Below are positions 1 through 9,489 of a stretch of 64,000 nucleotides of DNA, one piece after another. The DNA is from Acidobacteriota bacterium (GTDB lineage Bacteria; Acidobacteriota; Terriglobia; Terriglobales; Acidobacteriaceae). The first letter of the stretch is position 1. The number at the start of each line of letters is the position of its first letter. Both the position numbers and the translations under genes were made by a program. The notes beneath the pieces were generated by a model. It was not told the origin of the DNA. It was given only the letters and a program-made list of their open reading frames with translations, and did not search any database. Where the stretch lies: positions 44,015 through 108,014 of the forward strand of contig JANYDG010000030.1 in NCBI GenBank assembly GCA_025359885.1, written 5' to 3'.

Positions 1-1
1 G

Positions 2-3000
2 GTGGTTGAGGTGCCAGTCGGGGGCGGGGCGCAGATCACGATTGGCTCCGGATTCAGCTATCCGACCGGAGTTGCGGTGGACCCGAGCGGCAATATTATC
101 GTGGCTGATTCGAACAATGGCCGGATCATGTCAGTGCCACCGCCGCCATCGGTGGCTGCGCCAACGCTGATCCTGGGCGGTTTGAGCTATCCGGAGGTCG
201 CCGTATACGACACTGCCGCGGGTGGCTACCTGATTGCGGATTCAGGGAACAACCGGGTCATCCGCGTGAATGGCGGCCAGGTGACCGTGATTGGGAGCGG
301 ATTCAATTACCCGTCGGGCGTGGTGGTTGACAATGCTGGCAACATCTATGTGGCTGACAGCGGCAACGGGCAGGTGGTGGAGGTGCCGTGGGGTGGTGGG
401 GCGCAATATGCGATTGGGTCAGGATTCACCAGCCCGGCGGCGCTTTCACTGGATTTCAACGGGAACCTGTATGTGGCGGACTCGAGCGCCAGCACGGTTA
501 CACAGGAAATGATGGGCGCGGTTCGCTTTCAGGGTGGGAATGCCTGCCCGGGCTATACATGCTCTGGTGTGGGCGCGACGCTGAACTTCCAGCTGACGAA
601 TGCGTCCACTTACGACTCAGTGAAGACGCTGACTGGGGGTGCGCCGAATGGCGACTTCTACCAGTCCTCTAAATTAACGTGCACGGCACCGGTGAGTGGA
701 ATTTCGACATGTACTTCGCAAATCTCGTTCTATCCCTCGGTGCCTGGGTTGCGAGCTGGCGTTTTCCAGATTGGATTGGCGGGGGCGACGCTGGTTTCGG
801 TGCCGCTGTACGGGATTGGGCAGGGGCCTCAGGTTGCGTTCAACTCGAGCGCTCGTGCATCGCTTGAACATGGCAGCGTGCCGAGTGGCGTCGTGGTGGA
901 CGCTGCGGGGAACCTGTACTACAGCTCTGAGCTGGGCGGGGCGGTGTACGAGTTGGCGGCTGGCAGCGGGACGCCGACCAGCTTGCTGGCTGGTACGTTT
1001 TCAAGCCCCTGGGACCTGGCCCTTGATGGCGCTGGCAACCTTTATGTAGCGGATAGCGGCATCCAGCAGGTGATGCGTCTGAGCGGGCTGAATACGGCAA
1101 AAATCACGGCGACGCCGATTGCGCCCGGTTCCTTTCCCCAGGCGGTTGCTGTGAAAGTGGACGGAGCCGGCAACGTATACGTGGTGGATATTCAGAAGGG
1201 ATTGCTCAAAGTTCCCTCAGAGGGAGGCGTGCCGATTTCTCTGAATCCGACCTATACCGGCAGTTTATTGGCCCTGGATAGCGCGGGCAATCTTTTCGTT
1301 GAGTCGGATTCGGGCCGGGGAGTGATGGAACTGCCGGCGGGCGGTGGTGCGCCGGTCACCGTCGCGAGCGGGTTTCAAGGTGCCCAAAAAGCCGTCGTGG
1401 ATGCAGCCGGCGATGTTTACGTGGCCGACTCCGTTGCCGGCAACATTGTCGAGATTCTGCCGGGTGGTGCGCAGGTCACTTTGATGAGTGGGCTGAATGA
1501 ACCGGACAGCGTGGCGATGGATGCGGCGGGCAACATTTTCTTCTCGGATAACAGTGGGCAAATCTGGAAGAATCCGCGGCTGACGCTGCCGGCGATCGAC
1601 TTTGGATCGGCAGTGGTGAACACGCCCAATTCGAATACGCCGCAGACGATTGGGGTTGCCAACATCGGCAACCAGCCGCTGATGCTTGTGAGCTTCACCT
1701 TTCCGATGGATTTTCCGATGGGGGCGGGCAGCAACGCCTGCGCGAACGGCGCGAGCCTGAACGGAGGACAGAGTTGCGACCTGGATATTGAGTTTCAGCC
1801 GACACAGGCGGGTACGTTGCTGGAAAATCTGGGGCTGGTCGACAATTCGATCAATGGAGCAGGAGCTGTGCAGTCGATTCCCTTGACCGGAATTGCTCAG
1901 CAGGCGCAGTCCATCATTTTTCCGGCCTTGCGGAACGTGACGTTTGGAGTTGCCCCCATTACGCTGACGGCGTCGGCGCCTGGCGGGCCGGCGAGCTTTA
2001 CAGTTACGGGGCCAGCAACGGTTTCGGGCACCATGCTGACCATTACCGGGGTTGGCATGGTGACGGTGAGGGCGAGCCAGGGAGGGAATGGCAGTTATAT
2101 TGCTGCGCCTGATGTTGTACGCAGCTTCATTGTGGATCAATCCGCGGGTAGTTTTACGGTTGGAGCGAAGTCTTCGGCGCTGCCGGTGACCTTTATGGTT
2201 GCCTCGGCGGTAACGCTGGGCAAGCCCTTGGTGGTGACTCAGGGAGCGGTCGGCATGGACTTTACGGATGCTGGAACGGGGACCTGTGTGTCTGGGGCGA
2301 CTTTGGCGGCTGGGGCGACGTGCACGGTCAATGTGTTTTTTGCGCCGAAATACCCTGGTCAGCGGATGGGCGCGGTGCAACTGTTTGATCACGCGGGCAA
2401 CCTGCTGGGTACTCAGTTCCTGCCGGGGATTGGTGTGGCACCCCAGGCCGAGTTGCTGCCGGCGGTGCAGAAGCCGGTCACCTACAATCCAGCCGCGAGC
2501 ACGAGTTTTGCCAATGTGAACCGGGTTGCGGTGGACGGAGCCGGCAATCTATATGTAGCCGGAGGGGGCAGCTCGGGCATCGTCAAGATTCCCGCGACAC
2601 CGGCCGGGGTCAGTATTCCTGTTCCGGTGACATTCAATGCAGGGGGCCAGGGAATTGACGGGCTCTCGGGAGATATAGCGGTCGATGGCGCAGGGGACCT
2701 ATTCGTTGAGGACTATGGCATGGTGATGGAGAAGCATGCCGGAGGAGGGTCTGACACATTTCTGGGGAACAATCTCAGCTCTGTCAGGGGCCTGACGGTC
2801 GATGGCGCGGGAACGGTGTACGTGAGCAGCGGGACAAACATCACCGAGATACCGGCGGACGGTGGAGCGCAGGCGAACCTGGATATTTTGTCGAAGCTGC
2901 CGGGCGGTCTGGCGTTGCCAACCAGCCTGGCCGTGGACAGCGTGGGTAACCTGTACATTCTGGACGCCGGAAGTCTTCAATTGTGGGAGATTCCGGTGAA

Positions 3001-6000
3001 CGGCGGCCCGGCTATCCTGATTTCAGCGCTCCCGAATCCAGCTGATGGATCGATTGCCGTGGACGCAGCCGGTGATGTTTTCTATGTGAGCCAGACGTCG
3101 GTCACGGAGTTCTCTGGTGGGGTTGCGTATACGCTGGCCTCGAACCTGCAGCAAGGCAGGGGAGTTGCACTGGACGGCGCGGGCAATCTTTATGTCGCAG
3201 ACTCCAACGCGAGTACGGTGACGCACTTCAGTCTCGGACAAGCCGTTGCGCAGGGCTTTGCGAACAGCGATATCGGTGCGGTGAGCATCGACAGCCCGAG
3301 GACGGTTCAGTTTGCGAATATTGGCAACCAGGCGATGACAGTGACGAGTATCGCCGCTCCTGAAGACTTCCCGGCGGATGCATCGGCAGGGACCTGCGCG
3401 GGGCTGAACACACTGCAAGCGGGTGCATCCTGCACTCTGAATGTTGACTTCAAACCAGCGAGCTCTGGGGCCAAGTCTGAAAGCGTCACCTTTAACGACA
3501 ATTCGAACGGGGTGAAGGGTGCCACGCAACGGTTGACGGTAACGGGAACAGGAAGGATTGCGCAGGTGATCACCTTGACTGGCTTTCCCTCCAGCCTGGT
3601 TTACAAGCCCGGCAACACGCTTACGCTCAATGCCGCGGGGGGAATGTCGGGGAATCCTGTAACGCTGGCGATTACGGGCGGGACGGCGACCCTGACCGGA
3701 AACCTGCTGAGCAACATGGCCGCCGGGCAGCTGAGTATTACGGCGAACCAGACCGGGAATGAGAGCTATAGCGCAGCCAAGCCCCTGACCGAGGTGGCAG
3801 TGATTGCCAAAGCGACCCCGACTCTGAGCTGGGCGACGCCGGCGTCGATTCAGTACCTGACGCCACTGAGCGCCGCGCAGCTCAATGCCACGGCTTCGGT
3901 GCCGGGGACGGTGACATACAGTCCCGAACTGGGTTCGGTGCTCCCGGCCGGAGTTCATACTCTTTCGGCCACATTTACCCCAACGGATGCTTCGAACTAC
4001 AACCTGGCGACGGCCTCTGTGCAGATCACGGTTACCAGGACTTCTCCCACGGTTCTCTGGTCCAGTCCGGGATCGATTACTTACGGGACGTTGCTGAGTT
4101 CAACGCAACTGAATGCGTCAGCCGGGGTACCAGGAAGCTTTGTGTACACGCCTGCGGCAGGCGCCAGGTTAACGGCGGGGACGCACGCGCTCTCTGTCGC
4201 ATTCACGCCGACGGACAGCACGAACTTTAACGTGGTGACGTTGAGTTGCCAGATTGTGGTCTTTCAGGCGGTGCCGGTGATTAACTGGCCGACGCCTGCG
4301 GCTATCTCTTTCGGCAAGGCGCTTACCACCAGCCAGCTCAACGCAACTGCGAACGTTGCTGGAACCTTGACCTACACCCCGGCTCCTGGAGCGGTGTTGG
4401 CTGCGGGGACGCAGACGTTGAACGTCAAATTTGTGCCCACCGATAGCACTGATTACATGGCGCAGTCGGCTTTCGTTTCGCTGGTAGTCGAAAAGGCTAC
4501 GCCTGTCGTGAATTGGGCTACACCGACTGCGATCACATATGGGACGGGATTGAGTGCGACACAACTGAACGCGACCTCTTCAGTAGCCGGTACCTACCAG
4601 TACATTCCGGCGCTGGGGACAGTGCTCATTGCGGGAACTCAGACTTTGACGGTGAATTTTACGCCGACGGATTTGGTGGATTATCTGCCCAGACAAACGA
4701 CGGTCACCGTGCAGGTGAAAAAGGCGACGCCTGTGGTGACCTGGGCTGCGCCGGCGGCGATCTCCTATGGAACGCCGTTGAGTGCGACCCAGCTGAATGC
4801 TTCGGCCGCAGTTGCTGGAAGCCTGGTTTACACTCCGCTGGCTGGAGTGGTGCTGGCGCCGGGAGCGCGGACGCTTTCGGTGACGTTTACGCCGACGGAT
4901 AAGAAGGATTATGTTCCGGTGACGACGACGGTGGTGGAGACGGTCAACAAGGCGGTGCTGACGGTGACGGCGAATAACCTAACCAAGGGGTATGGCGCGG
5001 CGCTTCCGAACCTGGGTTACGCTATAACCGGCTTTGTGAATGGGGACATTGCCGTTCACGCATATTCTGGTTCTCCCAGCGTGACGGCGACGGCCAAGGC
5101 CAATTCGCCAGCCGGGAGCTACCCCATCACTCCGGCTATCGGCACACTGGCCTCGTCGAATTACACGTTCAAATTTGTGCCCGGAGCGCTTGTGATCAGC
5201 AAGGGGATGCTTACTTTTACGGCGAGCAGCCTCAACGAAGTCTATGGGTCGGCGCTGCCAACACTGACGGAGTCGATAGTTGGATACGTGAATGGAGACA
5301 CGGCACTGACGGCCTTTACCGGTTCGACGGCACTGGCAACGACGGCAAGGGCGAAATCTGGAGTGGGTGTTTATCCCATTACACCGGCAATCGGAACTGC
5401 GGTTTCGACGAACTACACGTTCAAGTTCGTGCCCGGCACGCTGACCGTGACGAGGGCGGTGCTGACAGTGACGGCTCTGAACCGGGCCAAGATCTACGGC
5501 GCAACGGTGCCCGGCCTGGGCTACGCCATCACCGGCCTGGTCAACGGGGATCTGCTGATTCACTCGACGACGGGTGCGCCAAGCTTGACGACGACAGCGT
5601 TGGCGACGTCAGCGGTTGGCAACTATTCGATCACTGCTGCTGCGGGAACGCTTGCTGCCAGCAATTACAGCTTCAGCTTTGTCGCAGGGACGCTCTCTGT
5701 GACGAAGGCTGTGCTTACCTTGGCGGCGACGAATGTCAGCGTGGTCTATAACCAGCCGCTTCCAGCGTTGACGTACTCCGTGACTGGATTTGTGAATGCG
5801 GATACGGCGGCGGTACTGAGCGGTGCGGTGGTGGAGACGACAACGGCTGTGGTCGGCTCTGCTCTGGGCAGTTACCCGATTACGCTGGCTCAGGGGACTC
5901 TGACGGCGTCGAATTACAGCTTTGTGCTGAAGAACGGGACTTTGGTTGTGAAGGCCATCGGGACGGTTGCGACGCCGACCTTCAAACCAGCCGGGGGAAC

Positions 6001-6208
6001 GTACAAGGGGGCGCAGAGCATCACGATTACAGATACGACGCCAGGGGCAGTGCTGTATTACACGGTCGATGGGACGGTGCCGACGACTGGGTCAACGAAG
6101 TACGCAGGACCGGTGGCGGTTTCAGCGACTGAGACGATCACGGTGTTGGGTACCTCAGCAGGGTACACGCCGAGCGCGGTTGCGAGGGCTGCCTACGTGA
6201 TTCAATAG
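2..6208 (+). CDS. Giant secreted NHL-repeat / Ig-like / MBG-domain protein, 5'-truncated
   Basis: The reading frame is open from the window edge, so the N-terminus and signal peptide lie outside. The visible 2,068 residues begin with NHL-type beta-propeller repeats, recognisable by recurring 'G.LYVADS' and 'VAVDGAGN' phrases. These are interrupted by choice-of-anchor-D-like modules ('FANIGNQ', 'CTLNVDFKP'). After about residue 1270 come five Ig-like repeats opening 'KATPxxxWxxP', then four MBG/YDG-type repeats opening 'KAVLTVTA', and finally a chitobiase/hexosaminidase C-terminal-type module ('GAVLYYTVDGT'). This architecture is common in secreted acidobacterial proteins and suggests an extracellular or surface scaffold or adhesin. 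No catalytic motif was seen. It is convergent with the PQQ gene, 13 bp apart. Ligand and function are unknown. Confidence 0.9.
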   Translation: MVEVPVGGGAQITIGSGFSYPTGVAVDPSGNIIVADSNNGRIMSVPPPPSVAAPTLILGGLSYPEVAVYDTAAGGYLIADSGNNRVIRVNGGQVTVIGSGFNYPSGVVVDNAGNIYVADSGNGQVVEVPWGGGAQYAIGSGFTSPAALSLDFNGNLYVADSSASTVTQEMMGAVRFQGGNACPGYTCSGVGATLNFQLTNASTYDSVKTLTGGAPNGDFYQSSKLTCTAPVSGISTCTSQISFYPSVPGLRAGVFQIGLAGATLVSVPLYGIGQGPQVAFNSSARASLEHGSVPSGVVVDAAGNLYYSSELGGAVYELAAGSGTPTSLLAGTFSSPWDLALDGAGNLYVADSGIQQVMRLSGLNTAKITATPIAPGSFPQAVAVKVDGAGNVYVVDIQKGLLKVPSEGGVPISLNPTYTGSLLALDSAGNLFVESDSGRGVMELPAGGGAPVTVASGFQGAQKAVVDAAGDVYVADSVAGNIVEILPGGAQVTLMSGLNEPDSVAMDAAGNIFFSDNSGQIWKNPRLTLPAIDFGSAVVNTPNSNTPQTIGVANIGNQPLMLVSFTFPMDFPMGAGSNACANGASLNGGQSCDLDIEFQPTQAGTLLENLGLVDNSINGAGAVQSIPLTGIAQQAQSIIFPALRNVTFGVAPITLTASAPGGPASFTVTGPATVSGTMLTITGVGMVTVRASQGGNGSYIAAPDVVRSFIVDQSAGSFTVGAKSSALPVTFMVASAVTLGKPLVVTQGAVGMDFTDAGTGTCVSGATLAAGATCTVNVFFAPKYPGQRMGAVQLFDHAGNLLGTQFLPGIGVAPQAELLPAVQKPVTYNPAASTSFANVNRVAVDGAGNLYVAGGGSSGIVKIPATPAGVSIPVPVTFNAGGQGIDGLSGDIAVDGAGDLFVEDYGMVMEKHAGGGSDTFLGNNLSSVRGLTVDGAGTVYVSSGTNITEIPADGGAQANLDILSKLPGGLALPTSLAVDSVGNLYILDAGSLQLWEIPVNGGPAILISALPNPADGSIAVDAAGDVFYVSQTSVTEFSGGVAYTLASNLQQGRGVALDGAGNLYVADSNASTVTHFSLGQAVAQGFANSDIGAVSIDSPRTVQFANIGNQAMTVTSIAAPEDFPADASAGTCAGLNTLQAGASCTLNVDFKPASSGAKSESVTFNDNSNGVKGATQRLTVTGTGRIAQVITLTGFPSSLVYKPGNTLTLNAAGGMSGNPVTLAITGGTATLTGNLLSNMAAGQLSITANQTGNESYSAAKPLTEVAVIAKATPTLSWATPASIQYLTPLSAAQLNATASVPGTVTYSPELGSVLPAGVHTLSATFTPTDASNYNLATASVQITVTRTSPTVLWSSPGSITYGTLLSSTQLNASAGVPGSFVYTPAAGARLTAGTHALSVAFTPTDSTNFNVVTLSCQIVVFQAVPVINWPTPAAISFGKALTTSQLNATANVAGTLTYTPAPGAVLAAGTQTLNVKFVPTDSTDYMAQSAFVSLVVEKATPVVNWATPTAITYGTGLSATQLNATSSVAGTYQYIPALGTVLIAGTQTLTVNFTPTDLVDYLPRQTTVTVQVKKATPVVTWAAPAAISYGTPLSATQLNASAAVAGSLVYTPLAGVVLAPGARTLSVTFTPTDKKDYVPVTTTVVETVNKAVLTVTANNLTKGYGAALPNLGYAITGFVNGDIAVHAYSGSPSVTATAKANSPAGSYPITPAIGTLASSNYTFKFVPGALVISKGMLTFTASSLNEVYGSALPTLTESIVGYVNGDTALTAFTGSTALATTARAKSGVGVYPITPAIGTAVSTNYTFKFVPGTLTVTRAVLTVTALNRAKIYGATVPGLGYAITGLVNGDLLIHSTTGAPSLTTTALATSAVGNYSITAAAGTLAASNYSFSFVAGTLSVTKAVLTLAATNVSVVYNQPLPALTYSVTGFVNADTAAVLSGAVVETTTAVVGSALGSYPITLAQGTLTASNYSFVLKNGTLVVKAIGTVATPTFKPAGGTYKGAQSITITDTTPGAVLYYTVDGTVPTTGSTKYAGPVAVSATETITVLGTSAGYTPSAVARAAYVIQ

Positions 6209-6221
6209 CGGGCGAGCCGGG

Positions 6222-7799
6222 CTATGGATTGGTGCTGGCGGATGCGGGATGGGGCAGGGCCCAGGCGAAGAGCAGGCCGCCGGAGCTGGTGAGGATGTAT
6301 TGCCGGCCGTCGAGCTCGTAGGTAATGGGCGAACTTTCCATGGGTTCGCCAGTGCCTGCGTGCCACAGGGTTTTGCCGTCAGCGGTTCTGAGGGCGAGCA
6401 GATTACCCTCAGCATCCCCGGTAATGGTGACGCCTGAATCGGTGGTGAGGACGCCAGCGCCGGAGCCGTCGTCGCCGACTTCGTGGGACCAGCGGATCTT
6501 GCCGGTCTGATAGTCGATGGCTTCGATGACTCCCTTGCCCCAGAGGCCGTAGTCTGCCCCGGCCCAGCCATAGGTGCCGTCAGCTGGTTTGGCGAAGTAG
6601 AGACTCCAGCTTGGGTGTGCATCCACGATGAAGAGGCCGGTCTGGGGGTCAAAGCTGGGAGCACGGAAGTTGGTCATGCCACCTTCATCGGGGGCGATGA
6701 GGCGGCCGTCTGGCTTTGGCTCTTTGTCCGGATTGGGGATGGGACGGCCTTGTGAGTCGAGACCAGTGGCCCAGTTGGTGGGGCCGTAGGTGGTGGTGAG
6801 AAGGCTCTTGCCGGTGGTGCGGTCGAGGACAAAAAAGTAGCCGTTGCGCGAGGTCTGCATGAGCATCTTGCGGGGTTGGCCGTGGAAGTCGGCGTCGACC
6901 AGGACGGGGGTTTCGACGGCGTCCCAGTCGTGAGTGTCGTGCGGGGAGGCTTGGAATCCCCAGACCAGGTTGCCGGTATCGGGATTGAGGGCGACGATGC
7001 TGCAGGTCCACGGATTGTCGCCGGGACGGGAGCCGCCGCTGAGGACGGGAGTGGGGTTACCGGTGCCCCAGTAGATGAGGTTGAGCTCGGGGTCGTAGGT
7101 ACCGGTCATCCAGGTCATGCCGCCAGTGGTGGAGTTGGGGGTGCCGGCGGGCGGGGTACTGTTCCACTGCCACTGGGTTTCACCGGTCTCTGGGTCAAAG
7201 GAGCGCAGGTAGCCGGTGAGGTTGTCGAAGTCTCCGGAGACGCCGACGATGACATGGGCTCGCCCTTCTTTTTGCACAATGAGCGGGGACATGGTGGTCC
7301 AGTAGCCCTTGGTAACGTCCGCGATTTCTTTGGTCCAGCGGACGGAGCCGTCTTTGGCATTGAGCGAGATGAGGTGGGCATCGGGGGTGGTGTAGAAGAG
7401 CCAGCCTTTGATCATGGCCACGCCGCGATGGCCGATGTGCAGGCCCTGAGTGGTGGGATGGTCGTAATGCCATAGCTGGTGGCCGGAGCGGGCATCAACT
7501 GCCCAGATGTGGTCAGGGACGGAGAAGTAGAGGACGCCATCGACGAGCAGCGGCGAGGATTTGATCTGAGCCTGCTGGCGGGTCTGGAAGGCCCACGCCA
7601 TGCTGAGGCTGCCGACATTGGCTGGCGTGATCTGGGTAAGCGGGCTGTGGCGCCTGCCGGAGTAGTCGCCGTGGTAGTTGGGCCAACTATCGTGGGCGGG
7701 GTGCAGGATCTGATTGATTTCGAGGTTTTGTGCGCCAAGGGAGAGAGGCCCGAGCAGGAGCAGGGCGGCGAGGGTCGAGGCTGTTTTGAGCCTTTTCAT
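6222..7799 (-). CDS. PQQ-dependent dehydrogenase, methanol/ethanol family (paralogue A)
   Basis: 525 residues if started at the ATG at 7799, which gives a clean signal peptide (MKRLKTASTLAALLLLGPLS, cleavage after LGA); the frame is open further upstream but that part does not look like protein. The chain has the eight-bladed quinoprotein propeller style: repeated 'W.FQT', 'LNAKDGSVRW', 'NPDTGNLVWGF'. The motif H-D-T-H-D-W-D-A-V-E (residues 287-296) aligns with the catalytic-Asp region of methanol dehydrogenases; D291 would be catalytic and D293 sits two residues later, as in lanthanide-dependent XoxF-type enzymes. A periplasmic alcohol or sugar oxidation role is inferred. It is the last gene of a cytochrome c-PQQ-PQQ operon and starts 4 bp after the stop of paralogue B, so translational coupling is likely. 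Confidence 0.85.
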   Translation of the reverse strand: MKRLKTASTLAALLLLGPLSLGAQNLEINQILHPAHDSWPNYHGDYSGRRHSPLTQITPANVGSLSMAWAFQTRQQAQIKSSPLLVDGVLYFSVPDHIWAVDARSGHQLWHYDHPTTQGLHIGHRGVAMIKGWLFYTTPDAHLISLNAKDGSVRWTKEIADVTKGYWTTMSPLIVQKEGRAHVIVGVSGDFDNLTGYLRSFDPETGETQWQWNSTPPAGTPNSTTGGMTWMTGTYDPELNLIYWGTGNPTPVLSGGSRPGDNPWTCSIVALNPDTGNLVWGFQASPHDTHDWDAVETPVLVDADFHGQPRKMLMQTSRNGYFFVLDRTTGKSLLTTTYGPTNWATGLDSQGRPIPNPDKEPKPDGRLIAPDEGGMTNFRAPSFDPQTGLFIVDAHPSWSLYFAKPADGTYGWAGADYGLWGKGVIEAIDYQTGKIRWSHEVGDDGSGAGVLTTDSGVTITGDAEGNLLALRTADGKTLWHAGTGEPMESSPITYELDGRQYILTSSGGLLFAWALPHPASASTNP

Positions 7800-7803
7800 T
7801 GGA

Positions 7804-9408
7804 TTACTGCCCATGGGTACCGGTGGAGGATGCGGCTGAAGAGCTATGTGGCAGCGCCCAGGCAAACATGACCCCGCCTGCGCCGGTGACGATGTACTGT
7901 CGTCCATCGAGCAGATAAGTCATGGGTGAGGTCTGCATGCCTGCGCCGAGGCCTGCATGCCAGAGGGTCTTGCCGTCTTCGGTGCCAAGGGCGAGTATGT
8001 TGCCGTGGGCATCGCCGGTAAAGGTGATGCCGGAGTCGGTTGTGAGCACGCCAGCACCGGAGCCACCGGGGCCGACGTCATGGGACCAGCGAATTTTGCC
8101 TGTCTGGTAGTCGATGGCTTCGATGACGCCTTTGCCCCATAGACCGTAGTCAGCCCCTGCCCAGCCGTAGGTGCCGTCGGCGGGCTTGGCGAAGTAGACG
8201 CTCCAACTGGGGTGGGCGTCGACGATGAAAAGGCCAGTCCTGGGGTCGAAGCTGGGCGAGCGGTAGTTTGTCAGGCCACCTTCGTCGGGGGCGATGAGGC
8301 GGCCGTCGGGCTTTGGTTCCTTGTCGGGATTGGGGATGGGGCGGCCGTCTTTGTCGATGCTCGTGGCCCAGTTTACCGGGCCATAGGGGACGGTCAGGAG
8401 GCTTTTTCCGGTGACGCGGTCCAGGACGAAGAAGTAGCCGTTACGCGAGGTTTGCATGAGCATCTTGCGGGGCTGGCCATGGAAGTCGGCATCAACGAGG
8501 ACGGGGGTTTCGACGGCGTCCCAGTCGTGGGTGTCATGGGGGGAAGCGACAAATCCCCAGACCAGCTTGCCGGTATCGGGATTGAGAGCGACGATGCTGC
8601 AGGTCCAGGGGTCATCGCCGGGTCGGGTGGAGCCGGTGAGGACGGGGGTGGGATTTCCGGTACCCCAATAGAGCAGATTGAGGTCCGGGTCGTAGGTGCC
8701 GGTCATCCAGGTGGTGCCACCGGTGGTGCCGTTGGGGGTGTTGGTCGGGGTGGTTGCATCCCACTCCCATTGGAGTGCGCCGGTTTCAGGGTCGAAGGAG
8801 CGAAGGTAGCCGGGCAGGTTGTCGAGGTCGCCGCCGACGCCGGCGATGACGTGGGCCGGTCCATCTTTTTGCACCACCAGGGGCGACATGGTGGACCAGT
8901 AGCCGAGCTTGACGTCGGCGATGATTTTGTCCCAGCGGACAGTGCCGTCTTTGGCATTGAGCGAAATGAGATGTGCGTCGGGCGTGGTGAAGTAGAGCCA
9001 GCCCTTATACATGGCGACTCCGCGGTGGCCGATGTGGTCGCCCTCTTTGGTGGGGTGGTTGAAGTGCCAGAGCTGGTGGCCTGAGCGCGCATCGACTGCC
9101 CAGATGTTGTCTGGAACGGTGAAATAGAGGACGCCATCGACGAGCAGTGGAGAGGACTTGATGTCGGCGGTCTGCCGGGTCTGGAATGCCCAGGCCAGGC
9201 TCATGTTGTCGACATTCTCAGGCGTGATCTGGGTGAGGCGGCTATGGCGCTTGCCGGTGTAATCGCCGTGGTAGGTGGGCCACGAATCGGGGGATGGACT
9301 CTGGATCTGGGTGGTCTCGAGATTCTGCGCACGCATGGAGAGGGGCGAGGCGGCGAGGGCCAGAACTCCGCAGGACGCTAAGACCAGGGTGAATCGCGAC
9401 AACTTCAT
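7804..9408 (-). CDS. PQQ-dependent dehydrogenase, methanol/ethanol family (paralogue B)
   Basis: 534 residues from the ATG at 9408 (MKLSRFTLVL...), which gives a normal signal peptide and has an AAGAGG element about 11 bases upstream. In-frame ATGs at 9438, 9453 and 9468 would add residues encoded by a short tandem repeat and lack a ribosome site. The protein is very similar to the neighbour downstream over its whole length, including the 'DWDAVETPVL' catalytic-region motif and the 'WTCSIVALNPDTG' blade, so the pair arose by tandem duplication. The C-terminus carries a short extra Ser/Ala-rich tail. Electrons would pass to the cytochrome c encoded immediately upstream. Substrate cannot be read from the sequence. 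Confidence 0.85.
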   Translation of the reverse strand: MKLSRFTLVLASCGVLALAASPLSMRAQNLETTQIQSPSPDSWPTYHGDYTGKRHSRLTQITPENVDNMSLAWAFQTRQTADIKSSPLLVDGVLYFTVPDNIWAVDARSGHQLWHFNHPTKEGDHIGHRGVAMYKGWLYFTTPDAHLISLNAKDGTVRWDKIIADVKLGYWSTMSPLVVQKDGPAHVIAGVGGDLDNLPGYLRSFDPETGALQWEWDATTPTNTPNGTTGGTTWMTGTYDPDLNLLYWGTGNPTPVLTGSTRPGDDPWTCSIVALNPDTGKLVWGFVASPHDTHDWDAVETPVLVDADFHGQPRKMLMQTSRNGYFFVLDRVTGKSLLTVPYGPVNWATSIDKDGRPIPNPDKEPKPDGRLIAPDEGGLTNYRSPSFDPRTGLFIVDAHPSWSVYFAKPADGTYGWAGADYGLWGKGVIEAIDYQTGKIRWSHDVGPGGSGAGVLTTDSGITFTGDAHGNILALGTEDGKTLWHAGLGAGMQTSPMTYLLDGRQYIVTGAGGVMFAWALPHSSSAASSTGTHGQ

Positions 9409-9433
9409 CTTGAAGAGAACCTCTTGGAGCAAA

Positions 9434-9478
9434 TTCATATGGCTTGACTTCATATGGCTTGACTTCATATCGCTTGAC
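9434..9478 (+). repeat. Three tandem 15-bp repeats upstream of the PQQ gene
   Basis: Three consecutive 15-bp units (ttcatatggcttgac twice, then ttcatatcgcttgac) fill the space between the cytochrome c stop and the PQQ paralogue B start. On the minus strand every unit holds an ATG in the same frame as the dehydrogenase, encoding repeated Met-Lys-Ser-Ser-His. The repeat is clear by eye; a role is unknown. Confidence 0.9.
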
Positions 9479-9489
9479 GTGGGCAGCTG

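Noticed and set aside
1265..2392. 375-codon minus-strand frame inside the giant NHL protein
   Set aside because: Arg/His-rich, no motif; repeats of the real gene keep the antisense frame open.
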